64,000 bases of DNA from Symsagittifera roscoffensis (Eukaryota > Xenacoelomorpha > Acoela > Convolutidae), in the NCBI RefSeq assembly GCF_963678635.1, contig NC_087062.1, positions 15,113,789 through 15,177,788 on the forward strand. The letters run 5' to 3'. The position numbers and the translations under genes are program-made. The notes under the pieces were generated by a model that saw nothing but the letters and a program-made list of their open reading frames with translations, was not told where the DNA came from and searched no databases. Shown here piece by piece: positions 37,726-47,122 of this stretch. Every line of letters begins with the position of its first letter. The stretch's first letter is position 1.

Positions 37726-40700
37726 TCACACATAAATAAAGATTTTGATGTTCGTTTTTTCGAAAATGTCGCAAATTAGGCTGAAAACTCTGCTTTCTTT
37801 CAATTTGTCGAGTCCACATCCGATTTTCGGCATGGCTATAGCGTTTATTCCCTTCTGCAGTAGCTGCTGCTTCATGCAGTTGAGGCTTCTTGACAAATCG
37901 TAGTATGTTGGCTTGTCAAAAAATTGTGGTTTTGTGACTAAATTGAAAATTGACTTGTTTTCCCAAGGCAAAGAAACTGAAACTGATGATCCAACTATCG
38001 GTGTTTCAATGCTTTTTAGGGTTGGTTTGATGCATGGGTAGGCGCTGCTGATCTGCTGTGCTACTCCTTTTGCCATTTGAAAGTCACTTGAGACGCAGTG
38101 AGCTATAGAGCCAGGGAACTGTAGGACATCACCTGATCCCACAAAGATATTTGGTTCATATATTGCATTTACCGAGTCTTTGCTGCTTCCAGGTCCATCT
38201 TTTTGTTTAGTGAATTGTTTCGCTCGTTTAACGCTGTCCATAATAATGTTCCTTTTCGAATCCCGTGAAGGAAAGTCTTCATTCGCCGCCTCCGCTTTCT
38301 TTCGTATGTTTGCTTTATTGTCCTTTTGCGTTGATCGTGGAATGAATGTAACTGGGGCCACTTCGTGTCCGTCAACGGTTCGGAGTCCATACTTTCGCGG
38401 TTGTTTTGGGCGGCTGGGTATTGGGTGATATCGAACATCATTACTAAACCGAATTTGGGCGTGAATTCGGTCTCTAGCTTCAGCTGCTGCTTTTCGTCTG
38501 ACAACTGGCTGTGGTTCGCGAAACAATTCGTCGAGGTTGTATCCCTCAGGATCAGAGTTGTTGCTGGTTAATCTGTCAGTGACCTGTTCATCAATGATAT
38601 CCATTGGTGGCGCTGCTGGTAGTTCAGCGAGTGGTAATTCATGCACATGTACTGCTCCTGGGATTGGGGGTGGATCCGGCGGTGGTGGTATTACTGGTAC
38701 TGGGACCGGTAATGGTACCACTATTGGTGCTGCTGGAATTGGCATCGGTGCAGGTGCTGCTGCAACTGCTGGCGCTCCAAAGGGCACTGATAGTCTGATT
38801 CTAGCTGGTGCGGCTGGTTGATCGGTTTCGTCAGGATTATCAGGTTGGATCTCATCTAAGAGTTTCGGCAAGTTTTCGTCGAAAAGTCCTGGTTCGCTTC
38901 GGTATTTTCCGAGTGAAGGATCCGTTTGAAACTTCGTTGGATCTATTGGATTGAGATCTTCTGGTTGATGCTGTGGATCAACTGGTCTGAGACGAATTCG
39001 GTGCACACATTGGGTGTAGTTAGTTCCAACTTTCCGAATTATATAGTTCGAATTTGTTAACACTTTCTCAACTCTGTACAGGGGTATCCAGACTTGCATT
39101 GATTTGCTTCCAAAGTCTGACTGTGTAGTCAGCAGAGGATTTAGTAGTAAACAAAATGATTCGACTGTGAGAGGCTGCGCAAGTGCCTTTTGATCGTAAT
39201 ATCCTCGATACTTGTGGTACGAAGAAATCAAGTTCTTTTTTGTTTCTTTGAACTTTTCTAGCATCGCGTCTTGCATTGCCGTAACGAAGTCTGATTCTGC
39301 TGTTACTGATTCCATTGCTTTCGTCGAAAAGCGAAGATCAAGTGGTTTTGTTGGTTCTCTTCCATGAAAAATGGAGCTAGGGCAGCATCCAATTGATGAA
39401 GAGTACGACGTATTGTGAATGAATGTTGCCAATGGGACATATTTGTGCCAGTCTGACCATTGTTCATTAGTATTCAGCTTCAAGATCCTTTTTAGAGGTC
39501 CATGAGATCGCTCGACAAGACCAATTGATTGTGGATGTTTCAGCGTTGCGTGGTTGATTTGAACTTCTAATAGAGTTGTCAATTCATGCATTAGTTCTGA
39601 CGTGAATGTCGTTCCGAGATCTGCTATGATCTTTTTCGGTATGTAGCTGTGCATGAAAAATATTTTCGTGAGTTCCCTTGCTACTGTATCAGCGCTAGCG
39701 TTTGTCAATGGTGCTGCAAACAAGTATTTCGAGAAGACATCGATTCCAGTTAATACAAATTTGTACACTGGTGACTTCAGTGGTCCAACGATATCGATTT
39801 GCATCATGTCTCCAGGAAAACATTGCAATGACGAGATTGGTTGCAATGGCGGAATTTGATATTTTGCAGATGCTCTTTTGAGTTGCAAGCATGTTAAGCA
39901 ATTTTTGATTGTGTTAGTTAAAAATTCGGTGAATCCTGGAAGGTAGAATCGTTTTCTGAACTCTTCTGTGGTCCTTGTCATTCCCAGATGTCCACCGGTT
40001 CGCGAGTTGTGTAGTCGGTACACGACCTCGTTCCAAAGATGTTTTGGTAGGCAGTATTGCTTATGTTTTACGTGTCCCGTGTCATCGTAGAAGTTTCGAT
40101 ACAGTACTTCGTCGTCGATTATCAGTCTATTGAATTGTTTAGCATATTTTTTCTTGCGGCTATTTTCGTATGTCAGATTGGGAACTTGTTCGTTTCGTTT
40201 CCAATCCTTAACTTCTACTATATCATTATCTTTGTCTTGTTCATTTTTCAAGTCGAGTACTTCGTGACTCATATTCAGGTCACTGAAAACATCAGCAGGA
40301 TCAGGGTGTTGTACTGCTGCGATGATTGGTCTCGTTATTCGGACAAAGTTTTGTGGTTGAATGGTTGCACTAGCTTCCTGTGAGCTTAGCTCTCTCATGA
40401 CGTTTTCATACAGTCCGAGTTCAAGCAGTTGTGCTCGGAGGTTGTCGTCGATCTTCTTCTTTTCAGGAAATGCATCATCCATTGAGTGGATCAGGTTGAG
40501 AGATGCATCCGGTAGTTTCGCTGTCGTGTCGATTTGTATCTCACGCACTGGTATTTTGTCCGTCAATTTCAGTGACAATGAAGCTGATGGGTCAGTTTGC
40601 ATTCGTGACAAAAAATCTGCTGCATAGTTTGCTTTTCCAGGTATATGAGCGATAATGATGTTGAATGACATGACGCGGTCCAAGAAATTCCAAACCGAGG

Positions 40701-43248
40701 GTGGAATAGTCTTCGCTTGGAAAAATTGTGTTAAGCTTCGATTGTCAGTCAGTATTATCACTGGTTTTGATGATCCCCAGATGAAATGAGAAAAATGATC
40801 GAGGGCAAAATATAGTGCTAAGAACTCTTTATAGTAGATGGAGAACTTCAGTTGTGCTGTGTTGAAGAGTCTTGAACCAAATGACACTGGTGCATACGTT
40901 TTCATTTCACCTTTGTTGTCAGTTTTCACATAGTCTTCAACCATTAGCACGAAACCTGTTCCATGATAGCTTGCATCACATAGTATTACATATTGTAATC
41001 CTGGTTTTGGTAAGCGGAGCGTTATGTCCGTTGCCTGAATTAGATCATGTTTTAGCACTTCGAGACTTTTCTGATGCTCTTCATTTGTTTGAAATGCTAT
41101 ATCTTTTCTGAGTAGGCGATAGAAAGGTATCAGTTTTTCACCTAAGCTTGGCATATAATTCCGGAAGAATTGAACAAATCCGATTAGTCTTTTAACTTGT
41201 TTTACAGTTTGCGGCATTTTAATTTTCTTAAGGAACGTCGAAATTTTCTCTTGTTCAGGTGATATTCCTGCTGGTGTAATTATATTACCAAGGAATTTCA
41301 TTCGTTGTGTTCCTATTTCACATTTGTTCGGTGATAATTTTAATCCCGATTTCCTTACACATTCGAAAATTTTTGAGAGGGTCGGTATTAGTTCATCAAA
41401 ATTATTCACTGCACTTCCTATGTCATCCATGAACTGTGTACATAAGTCGGCTGCTAAGCATGGGTCAAGATAGTGCCGTATGAATGAACTAAAGCCCGTG
41501 ACTGATTTGCTTAGACCTTGAGCTAGGCATTTGTATGCATAAGTTCGTGAACCGAAATTAAATGCCAAAAGTTGAACTGAAAGGTCATCTGCCATTTGCA
41601 CACAGTGGTATGCTTGCGAACAATCAAGTTTGGTAAACAAGCTCTTTCCTGCGAAGTGGTTTGATGCATCTGTCATGTTTGAGATCGGAAAGTTGCTGTT
41701 GATATAGTCATTCTTCAGTGAATGATTTATTCTTCTGAGGTCAATCAACATCCGCAATTTACCAGATGGTTTTCGATGTGCAAACAATGGACTGCTATAT
41801 TTTGAATGTGACAATGTTGTTATAAGTCCATAATAGTGCATTAGGGCAAGTTCCACTGTCAATTCTTGTCGCAAATGTATCGGCGTAGGTGGGCCTTGTG
41901 TGTACAAAGGTCGTGTGTGTTCCGGTTTCAGTTTGATTTTGAGGTCGGAATTGTAACCAACATCAAATCTATGTTTGGCGAAGATGTCCGAAAATTCAAC
42001 AAGCAAATCTTCTACTTTTGACCTTTGGTCATGTGTCAATACCGAGTTCTCCCACTTAAAATTCTTGATAAATGTCAATCGATCTTGAAAGTTCATTTTT
42101 GGTTCAATTTTTTCAAGACCTTGAAAATGAAGAATTTGGTCGTAAATGTCACGTTGGATTTGTGGAAGTAATACAGGGTTTTGACATGTTTCAGGAGTAG
42201 GAAACCAAAATTTTTCATACTCAGGTTGACGTTGCTGTTGAGACTGCTGATTATCACAATGTTGCTGAATTAGCTCGTTAATGCCCATTTCAATATCGTC
42301 TGGATTATTCATTTTTGCAAAAGCAAGCATTTCTGCATCAATTGGTATTAGATTTTCTGCTTCAGTTAGAGTCAGAATTGAAAATTTTCCAATTTCGGTT
42401 TTGAAAGGCAATGTAACATGATGATCAGTGATGTTAAAGGCTGTGATGTATAGCAGGTTATTTGTCATAACTTCACTAATTGAGGAAGTGAATGCAATTT
42501 CGCAATTTTCTTCAAATTCTTTCGATGGCATTACGATTCCGGTTGTTTTTGCCATGTCCCGGCATGCGTCCTTTAAATGACATTCCACCAGAATGGTTTG
42601 ATGCGGAGCTATTGTTTGACGTTTTGTTAGAATTAACGGGAATTTTTTCACTCGATTAATTCTTCTAGGCTCGTTTGGAGGTTTTATTTCGTTGATTTGC
42701 AGAGTCAAATCTGGGAAATGAAGTAAATTATACTTGGCACAGATATGAATGTGGTGTTTTTTGTAGAAAGGGTTTCCTAGAATTATTGAGTTGGCTGCAT
42801 GTAGAACGAGAAAAGATTCTACAAATGTCATGTCTGCCAATTTAAATTCCAGTGTTACTTCTGTTTCAATTGGCACGAGTTGTCCTCCTGCCATTCTTAC
42901 TCTCTTAAGTTTTGATTCACTTATTTTAAGAGGGCGGTATAAAGATTTTTCATCTTTTAAGTCGTCAAATGTCTGTTTTGAGATGACATTTGCGCAGGCT
43001 CCTGTATCAACCAGGGCTCTTCTTTGTAATCCCGATGAGAATCGTAATTTTGTGTACGTCAAAACTGTTCCTTCCGCAGGAATTACTGCGTAAAGGTTGA
43101 TTATCTCATCAGGTGGAATTGACGGTTTTGATGATTTAGATGATTGAAATGATTTGGGGGACTGACTCGGTGGCTTGATTAGTTTTTTGGCTGATTCTGA
43201 AACGGAAATGATTGACCGTGTCCTTGTGGTTTTTGTCTCCACCAGCAT
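37726..43248 (-). CDS. pol: Pol polyprotein of a Ty3/gypsy element with C-terminal macro domain, 1840 codons
   Basis: Domains in order: aspartic protease (DTG at 81-83); reverse transcriptase (about 480-660, catalytic FMDD at 606-609); RNase H (D758, E808, D835, D878); integrase zinc finger (H1080, H1087, C1117, C1120); integrase core (D1152, D1210, E1246, a D-X35-E spacing); proline/alanine-rich linker (about 1477-1548); a basic stretch; and a macro domain at about 1700-1840. The macro part has GDVLQFPGS, AHCVS, KPTYYDL and MPKIGCGLD. It is most like OARD1/TARG1, whose catalytic Lys84 and Asp125 correspond to K1773 and D1814 here. Pol has no leader of its own: it overlaps gag by 70 bp in the -1 frame and is presumably made by frameshifting at 43182-43188. 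Usual Ty3 pol ORFs end after the integrase, so the last 400 or so residues are extra. The frame is fully open. Confidence 0.95.
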   Translation of the reverse strand: MLVETKTTRTRSIISVSESAKKLIKPPSQSPKSFQSSKSSKPSIPPDEIINLYAVIPAEGTVLTYTKLRFSSGLQRRALVDTGACANVISKQTFDDLKDEKSLYRPLKISESKLKRVRMAGGQLVPIETEVTLEFKLADMTFVESFLVLHAANSIILGNPFYKKHHIHICAKYNLLHFPDLTLQINEIKPPNEPRRINRVKKFPLILTKRQTIAPHQTILVECHLKDACRDMAKTTGIVMPSKEFEENCEIAFTSSISEVMTNNLLYITAFNITDHHVTLPFKTEIGKFSILTLTEAENLIPIDAEMLAFAKMNNPDDIEMGINELIQQHCDNQQSQQQRQPEYEKFWFPTPETCQNPVLLPQIQRDIYDQILHFQGLEKIEPKMNFQDRLTFIKNFKWENSVLTHDQRSKVEDLLVEFSDIFAKHRFDVGYNSDLKIKLKPEHTRPLYTQGPPTPIHLRQELTVELALMHYYGLITTLSHSKYSSPLFAHRKPSGKLRMLIDLRRINHSLKNDYINSNFPISNMTDASNHFAGKSLFTKLDCSQAYHCVQMADDLSVQLLAFNFGSRTYAYKCLAQGLSKSVTGFSSFIRHYLDPCLAADLCTQFMDDIGSAVNNFDELIPTLSKIFECVRKSGLKLSPNKCEIGTQRMKFLGNIITPAGISPEQEKISTFLKKIKMPQTVKQVKRLIGFVQFFRNYMPSLGEKLIPFYRLLRKDIAFQTNEEHQKSLEVLKHDLIQATDITLRLPKPGLQYVILCDASYHGTGFVLMVEDYVKTDNKGEMKTYAPVSFGSRLFNTAQLKFSIYYKEFLALYFALDHFSHFIWGSSKPVIILTDNRSLTQFFQAKTIPPSVWNFLDRVMSFNIIIAHIPGKANYAADFLSRMQTDPSASLSLKLTDKIPVREIQIDTTAKLPDASLNLIHSMDDAFPEKKKIDDNLRAQLLELGLYENVMRELSSQEASATIQPQNFVRITRPIIAAVQHPDPADVFSDLNMSHEVLDLKNEQDKDNDIVEVKDWKRNEQVPNLTYENSRKKKYAKQFNRLIIDDEVLYRNFYDDTGHVKHKQYCLPKHLWNEVVYRLHNSRTGGHLGMTRTTEEFRKRFYLPGFTEFLTNTIKNCLTCLQLKRASAKYQIPPLQPISSLQCFPGDMMQIDIVGPLKSPVYKFVLTGIDVFSKYLFAAPLTNASADTVARELTKIFFMHSYIPKKIIADLGTTFTSELMHELTTLLEVQINHATLKHPQSIGLVERSHGPLKRILKLNTNEQWSDWHKYVPLATFIHNTSYSSSIGCCPSSIFHGREPTKPLDLRFSTKAMESVTAESDFVTAMQDAMLEKFKETKKNLISSYHKYRGYYDQKALAQPLTVESFCLLLNPLLTTQSDFGSKSMQVWIPLYRVEKVLTNSNYIIRKVGTNYTQCVHRIRLRPVDPQHQPEDLNPIDPTKFQTDPSLGKYRSEPGLFDENLPKLLDEIQPDNPDETDQPAAPARIRLSVPFGAPAVAAAPAPMPIPAAPIVVPLPVPVPVIPPPPDPPPIPGAVHVHELPLAELPAAPPMDIIDEQVTDRLTSNNSDPEGYNLDELFREPQPVVRRKAAAEARDRIHAQIRFSNDVRYHPIPSRPKQPRKYGLRTVDGHEVAPVTFIPRSTQKDNKANIRKKAEAANEDFPSRDSKRNIIMDSVKRAKQFTKQKDGPGSSKDSVNAIYEPNIFVGSGDVLQFPGSIAHCVSSDFQMAKGVAQQISSAYPCIKPTLKSIETPIVGSSVSVSLPWENKSIFNLVTKPQFFDKPTYYDLSRSLNCMKQQLLQKGINAIAMPKIGCGLDKLKESRVFSLICDIFEKTNIKIFIYV
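37729..38151 (-). other. macro domain (OARD1/TARG1-like) encoded at the 3' end of pol
   Basis: Codons 1700-1840 of pol. Macro domains bind ADP-ribose; the OARD1/TARG1 branch removes ADP-ribose from modified glutamates and deacylates O-acyl-ADP-ribose. Visible landmarks are the N-terminal strand and GD (GSGDVL), the AHCVS-DF-M-GVA nucleotide loop, VTK (the OARD1 lysine position), KPTYYDLSRSL, and MPKIGCGLDKL with the catalytic aspartate. It ends the polyprotein at KIFIYV, as OARD1 ends in a strand. Family assignment is from motif order. Whether it is cleaved from integrase, and its substrate, cannot be seen. Confidence 0.85.
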
Positions 43249-44474
43249 TGGCTTGCCGTATGGTTGAATTTACCACAAATGTCACAGAATTTGGCTGATG
43301 CTCGAACCATTGGTTCGAAAGATCCAGATGGAAGTTGAATGTCAGCTTGCGCTGTCTGAGTTCCATTGAATTGATGTTGTTGTGGTTGCAGGTAGTTCGC
43401 GTTTTGCTGTACCTGTGCTGGTTGAATCTGCACCATCGACTGATTTTGCTGCATATTTGGGTACTGTTGGTATTGATACCATGGTGGATATTGCTGAGGT
43501 GCAATTGGTCCCATATTTTGGAAATTAGTCTGATTATTGTTAAATCCAAAATGATTTTGCCAGTTAGATCTGTTTTTTCCTTTCCTGCCACTTTGCTGCT
43601 GTCCAGGCCAATTATTTTGGTTTTGGTTACCACTGCACTGACTGTTTTGGTTTGCGTTGTTCTTGTTTTGATGAGAAGGCGGATTCAATTGTTTCTTTGA
43701 CTGCTCAGTTATTTGTGATCTCATTTCGTTGATCTGCTTCTCAATTTGTTCCTGATTTGTGGACAATTTTGTGAGAGCACTGATCAAATTTTCTGAGACT
43801 CTGTCGTTTACTTCATTAAATCCGTCTTCCGGGTAGTCTTCGTTTCGGCAAACTTCTCGGATCATGATCTGCTTCTTCGTCAAATTACACAATTCTTGGA
43901 CAGTAGTTGCTTGTGGTTGCTCCATCAATTTTGATCGCAGCCAGTTTGGCATTCCTTTTATGAACAATCGTTTAATTTGTTCATTGCGATTGTCATTTAC
44001 TGCATCTATTCTTTCTTGTCGTTGTGCAGTTTCTCGGTGAAATCGCGCTGTGTCTGCTACTAATGGTGCTCCGTTTAATGCAACATCGATTGGGTCGACA
44101 GCTGGCAAATCTGGGGTTGGGTACGCTCGTTGCGCTTTATTTGTCAAGTTCACCAAGAAGTTCTCGGGTGAATCGATTTTAGGATCGTAACGTAGCTGTT
44201 CTAATTTCAGTACATGGATTTCTTGAAGCTGGGGATTGCAGAAATGATCCCTTAGGGCGCCAAGACTATTCTCTACGTTCGCTCGAATTGCTGCTGGCAG
44301 CGTTTGGTAGAATCGTAGTGCCGCTTCTCGTAGGTGTAGTTGCAAGAAGTTCGCTTGCTGACCAGGAGCGATTCCCGCAACTCCGATGTATCCTCGGAAC
44401 AATTGCTCGAATTGCTGGAAGTCTTCTTTGTCCGTTCCACCGTATGGTGCGACCGAAATTTGCGCGTGTGCCAT
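43179..44474 (-). CDS. gag: Gag polyprotein of the Ty3/gypsy element, 431 aa
   Basis: Gag forms the virus-like particle of the element. The first half is a capsid-like helical region (FLQLHLREAALRFYQ, LRDHFCNPQLQEIHVLKLEQ). It is followed by KRLFIKGMPNWLRSKL, a Gln/Asn-rich stretch of about 120 residues, and one zinc knuckle (C397, C400, H405, C410; CX2CX4HX4C) close to the C terminus. A related but broken gag lies at 48780-49913, sharing the F/MPNW and CNP blocks. The stop is immediately preceded by a slippery heptamer that would shift ribosomes into pol. The start is the first ATG after a leader of about 0.6 kb. Confidence 0.95.
   Translation of the reverse strand: MAHAQISVAPYGGTDKEDFQQFEQLFRGYIGVAGIAPGQQANFLQLHLREAALRFYQTLPAAIRANVENSLGALRDHFCNPQLQEIHVLKLEQLRYDPKIDSPENFLVNLTNKAQRAYPTPDLPAVDPIDVALNGAPLVADTARFHRETAQRQERIDAVNDNRNEQIKRLFIKGMPNWLRSKLMEQPQATTVQELCNLTKKQIMIREVCRNEDYPEDGFNEVNDRVSENLISALTKLSTNQEQIEKQINEMRSQITEQSKKQLNPPSHQNKNNANQNSQCSGNQNQNNWPGQQQSGRKGKNRSNWQNHFGFNNNQTNFQNMGPIAPQQYPPWYQYQQYPNMQQNQSMVQIQPAQVQQNANYLQPQQHQFNGTQTAQADIQLPSGSFEPMVRASAKFCDICGKFNHTASQCWWRQKPQGHGQSFPFQNQPKN
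43182..43188 (-). promoter_or_regulatory. -1 ribosomal frameshift site, A AAA AAC
   Basis: On the minus strand the last gag codons read CCA AAA AAC TAA, so the heptamer A AAA AAC sits in the correct register directly before the gag stop. Pol is in the -1 frame at this point and is open through it. A AAA AAC is an established efficient -1 slippery sequence. I did not resolve a downstream pseudoknot. Confidence 0.85.
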
Positions 44475-45096
44475 CTTATTACAGTTGAATGATTATCAGA
44501 TTTGTGATACAATTAATGATTGAGCACAGCACTTAGTCGATTTAAGGGGGGCACAAGAAAATTTTGCTAGACTTTCCTTATTTTGGATTATTGAACCTTT
44601 ATGCATCTATTGCTATTCTGATTTTGGTTATTCTTTCCATCAGGGTTTGCTAATATTTCCGTTACTTCGCTTTTTTTGGTTGGGGAACTTATTAGTTACA
44701 ATATCAATTTACTGCAAGTGAGTTTTGAGTTTGTTTTTAACTAACTGTTTTGACGTTGGAAACCTTTCATCTACTTCCTTTTCTGCCTCTTCAGTAGCTC
44801 ACTTGACATACCATCTGACAGAAGTAGAGAAGCTGTAGGTCACAATCCACATGTCTGCTTGTAGATTGGAAAAAGTTGTCAGCTCAGGAGATGTTGAAAA
44901 GTTGTGGTTGTCTTCTTTTTTCTCCCTGTCTGTCAGTTGTTCACTGAGTTTTGCTCTGCTGCCAACATCTGAGCATTGCTGTGCTGATCAAGATGTTTTT
45001 TTTTTTGTTCTGCTTCAGCAAAGTAGTGTTGTCACTTTCTGCTCAAATTATGATGTTTGGAATCGCCGATGACTGTTTTGAATCCAGAAGTTGAAA

Positions 45097-45114
45097 TTCC
45101 CGCGAAAGTCACCA
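45097..45114 (-). promoter_or_regulatory. primer binding site for reverse transcription
   Basis: Directly after the 5' LTR on the minus strand the sequence reads TGGTGACTTTCGCGGGAA. TGG is the complement of the tRNA 3' CCA, and there is no spacer. The next bases would pair with a tRNA ending in GAAAGTCACCA. I cannot name the tRNA with certainty. Confidence 0.8.
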
Positions 45115-45553
45115 TATAATATTCCGTATCTGGCGGATGGATAATACGGGTATACTGTCGTCTACTGTTATGCGAGCTGTTCAATTGGTAATGTTATTTA
45201 GCACTACTGGCTATCAATTGTATTTAGATTGGATTCATTATTTAGATATGTCTCGAGCGGTAACGACCTATCTTGCTTTAAAGGATGCTGGTTCCGATTC
45301 CTAGCTTCTGATATTTCGCAAGTCGATCGGCGCAAGTAAGGGCATGATTGGAATAGTTTATTAAGTTGATCTCTATTCAATTGATTCGTAGCTCGGTATA
45401 AATCTCCAATGATTGGTATTAATTACCATCAATGTTTACATAGTTAAATAAATATATGATGCAGCTCTATTTTAACATCAAGGTGAATTATGTAATCTAT
45501 TCGGTTCAGATGGTTAATTAGAATGAATGACATCATGAAGGGATGATGTCACA
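45115..45553 (-). repeat. 5' LTR of the Ty3/gypsy element
   Basis: By eye it is identical to the 3' LTR over all 439 bp. Its inner end touches the primer binding site and its outer end touches the GTGCC duplication. It should carry the element promoter. No promoter element was assigned. Confidence 0.95.
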
Positions 45554-45558
45554 GTGCC
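45554..45558. repeat. target site duplication, right copy (GTGCC)
   Basis: Second copy of GTGCC, directly after the right LTR. Removing the element and one copy of this duplication leaves the host reading frame continuous. Confidence 0.93.
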
Positions 45559-46276
45559 GAAAAAATACTGTAAGACTATTGGTTTTGCACAACTTAACAT
45601 TGACCACGAAATCATTATACGGACGCAGGAGAAAATTGCAGACAAAATAGACGATTGGGTCGTGATCGAACTGGAAAACAAAATGCTAGAAAAGCACTTG
45701 AAAACAATAAAAGTGGAGCTGCAAAATCAGAAATCTCAATATTTTGCTACGAAATCAATTTTTAACACCGAAGTATTCAAAATACAGGATATGAACCAAA
45801 TGGGCCGAAAAGAATTGCCAGTGTTGAAATTGAATGAGCTGGTATATTCAATCGTCTTCGAAAGCAATTTCAACATCGAATCTCGAAAGCATGTTTTTGT
45901 CTTGACAGTCAATGACTTCTACAAGTTTCGAGAAACATCGGATTTGAGTCTTATGAAATGTCTCCAAATAGCTGTGTCAAAAGCGGCTATTTTTATGGAG
46001 AAAATGAAATCACGTGCATGTCAAAATGTGATTCCTGAAGAAATGTGCGACAATTTGCAGGTTTTAGTTGGCGTCTTGGAATTGAACACGGGCATATCTT
46101 TGAATGACTTAAACGTGAAGTTCAAAAAATGTTTAAAGAAGTTTTCAGCCAAAGCTTTTATAGAGGAAAAAGAATACACATCGAGGGGGTCTCATTCGAA
46201 CAGAGAAAGTGCTTTAAAAGAAATTTTATTTGAATACCTTGTTAACGTGCAGAAGTGCGATGTTTTGAAAATTTGA
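45559..46276 (+). pseudogene. severed 3' part of the unrecognised host gene (end of exon 4)
   Basis: It is open in the same frame as 34911-35289 across the duplicated GTGCC and runs 238 codons to a TGA at 46274-46276. The translation is Lys/Glu-rich with a likely coiled-coil (EKIADKIDDWVVIELENK). It has LNELVYSIVFESNF and a helical end (LKEILFEYLVNVQKC). Because the LTR inserts a stop upstream, this part is no longer reached in the assembled allele. No family is recognised. The four-exon model including this piece is exactly 2343 bp (780 residues plus stop), which supports it. Confidence 0.7.
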
Positions 46277-46619
46277 GTAATGTTTTTTCTTTTTATTTAA
46301 TATTTATTGTTTTGTCAGCCCACGAATTGCTTAGAAATTTTTTGGCATGAAATCCACATCATTGAGATTTTGATTGTTTTTAAAAGCTTATCACGTACTT
46401 TGATTTTAATTTATTTTTTTTTTCAAAATTGATTCTTTTTCCGAAATTGGAAGGAACTATGGCCGAGTGCTTTCTTTCTGAAGGATTTTGACTAACTCAA
46501 GATAAGTTTTTAGGTAGTCAAGTTTGGTATCAAATTCAAGCCTTCATCGCCATGATTCGGAAAGCAAAAATTCAAGAAAGTTTCGAGAAATACTGCCCAC
46601 ATCCAAGTTTAGGCAGTTT

Positions 46620-46945
46620 AGGCGTAAGTAATCGATTATAACGGATTATTGTGATGATGTTTTCACAATTATAATTGATTATAATTACCAAAATTAGGTC
46701 CTTAAAGGATTTATAATCAATTATAATCCGGATATTTTCCAGGAGATTATAATCTCTTGTAATCCATTATAATTGATAATAGTTCCAACAGAAAACCGCT
46801 TATAATCGATTATACTTGTGATATTTTCCAATAGATTTTAATCTATTATAATCGTGATATTTTTCAAGAGATAATAATCTGTTATAATCCATTTTAATTG
46901 ATTATAGATCATACAGAAAACCATTTATAATCGATTATAGGGCGT
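46620..46945. repeat. AT-rich palindromic repeat cluster based on TATAATCGATTATA
   Basis: At least eight variants of TTATAATCGATTATAA or TTATAATTGATTATAA, several perfect palindromes, lie within 330 bp. They form an irregular tandem array of about 110-bp units containing GATATTTTCCA and ACAGAAAACC (for example 46791 and 46914). It lies about 350 bp downstream of the severed host gene. It could be a satellite seed, a MITE cluster or a clustered binding site for a homeodomain or CUT-type protein. Nothing here distinguishes these. Confidence 0.75.
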
Positions 46946-47122
46946 TATAATTCCTGACTTTTTCAAAAAAAAATTGATGAAAAAATTAATTTAAAAAATT
47001 AATAAACAAAGAATATAATGATGGAATATTCAATATAAACTTATTTAAAGCGAGTTGAAGGATTTAATCAATAGTCATTGAGTAATTTTTCTCATTAACG
47101 ACTCATATGTTGTTTTCTTGTT

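Larger units (their letters stand above)
35290..45553 (-). mobile_element. intact Ty3/gypsy LTR retrotransposon, 10,264 bp, inserted in a host exon
   Basis: Read on the minus strand: 5' LTR (45115-45553), primer binding site, leader of about 0.6 kb, gag (43179-44474), pol (37726-43248), a 2-kb 3' region with a 172-bp tandem array, and 3' LTR (35290-35728). Both LTRs are 439 bp, offset by exactly 9825 bp, and I find no difference between them by eye, so the insertion is recent. The LTR begins TGTGACATC and ends ATTATA rather than with the usual CA. I could not identify a strong polypurine tract next to the 3' LTR (the flank reads GTGAGGTTG). Gag and pol are open throughout, so the copy may be autonomous. 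There is no envelope gene. The odd feature is a macro domain at the end of pol. Confidence 0.95.

Noticed and set aside
37729-38151. Macro domain as a host exon fused by misassembly
   Set aside because: It is in one uninterrupted frame with the integrase and lies inside the paired LTRs and target duplication. A cross-copy comparison would still be worthwhile.
38180-38821. Plus-strand Gly-rich ORFs over pol
   Set aside because: Antisense of the Pro/Ala-rich linker of pol; the composition follows directly from it.
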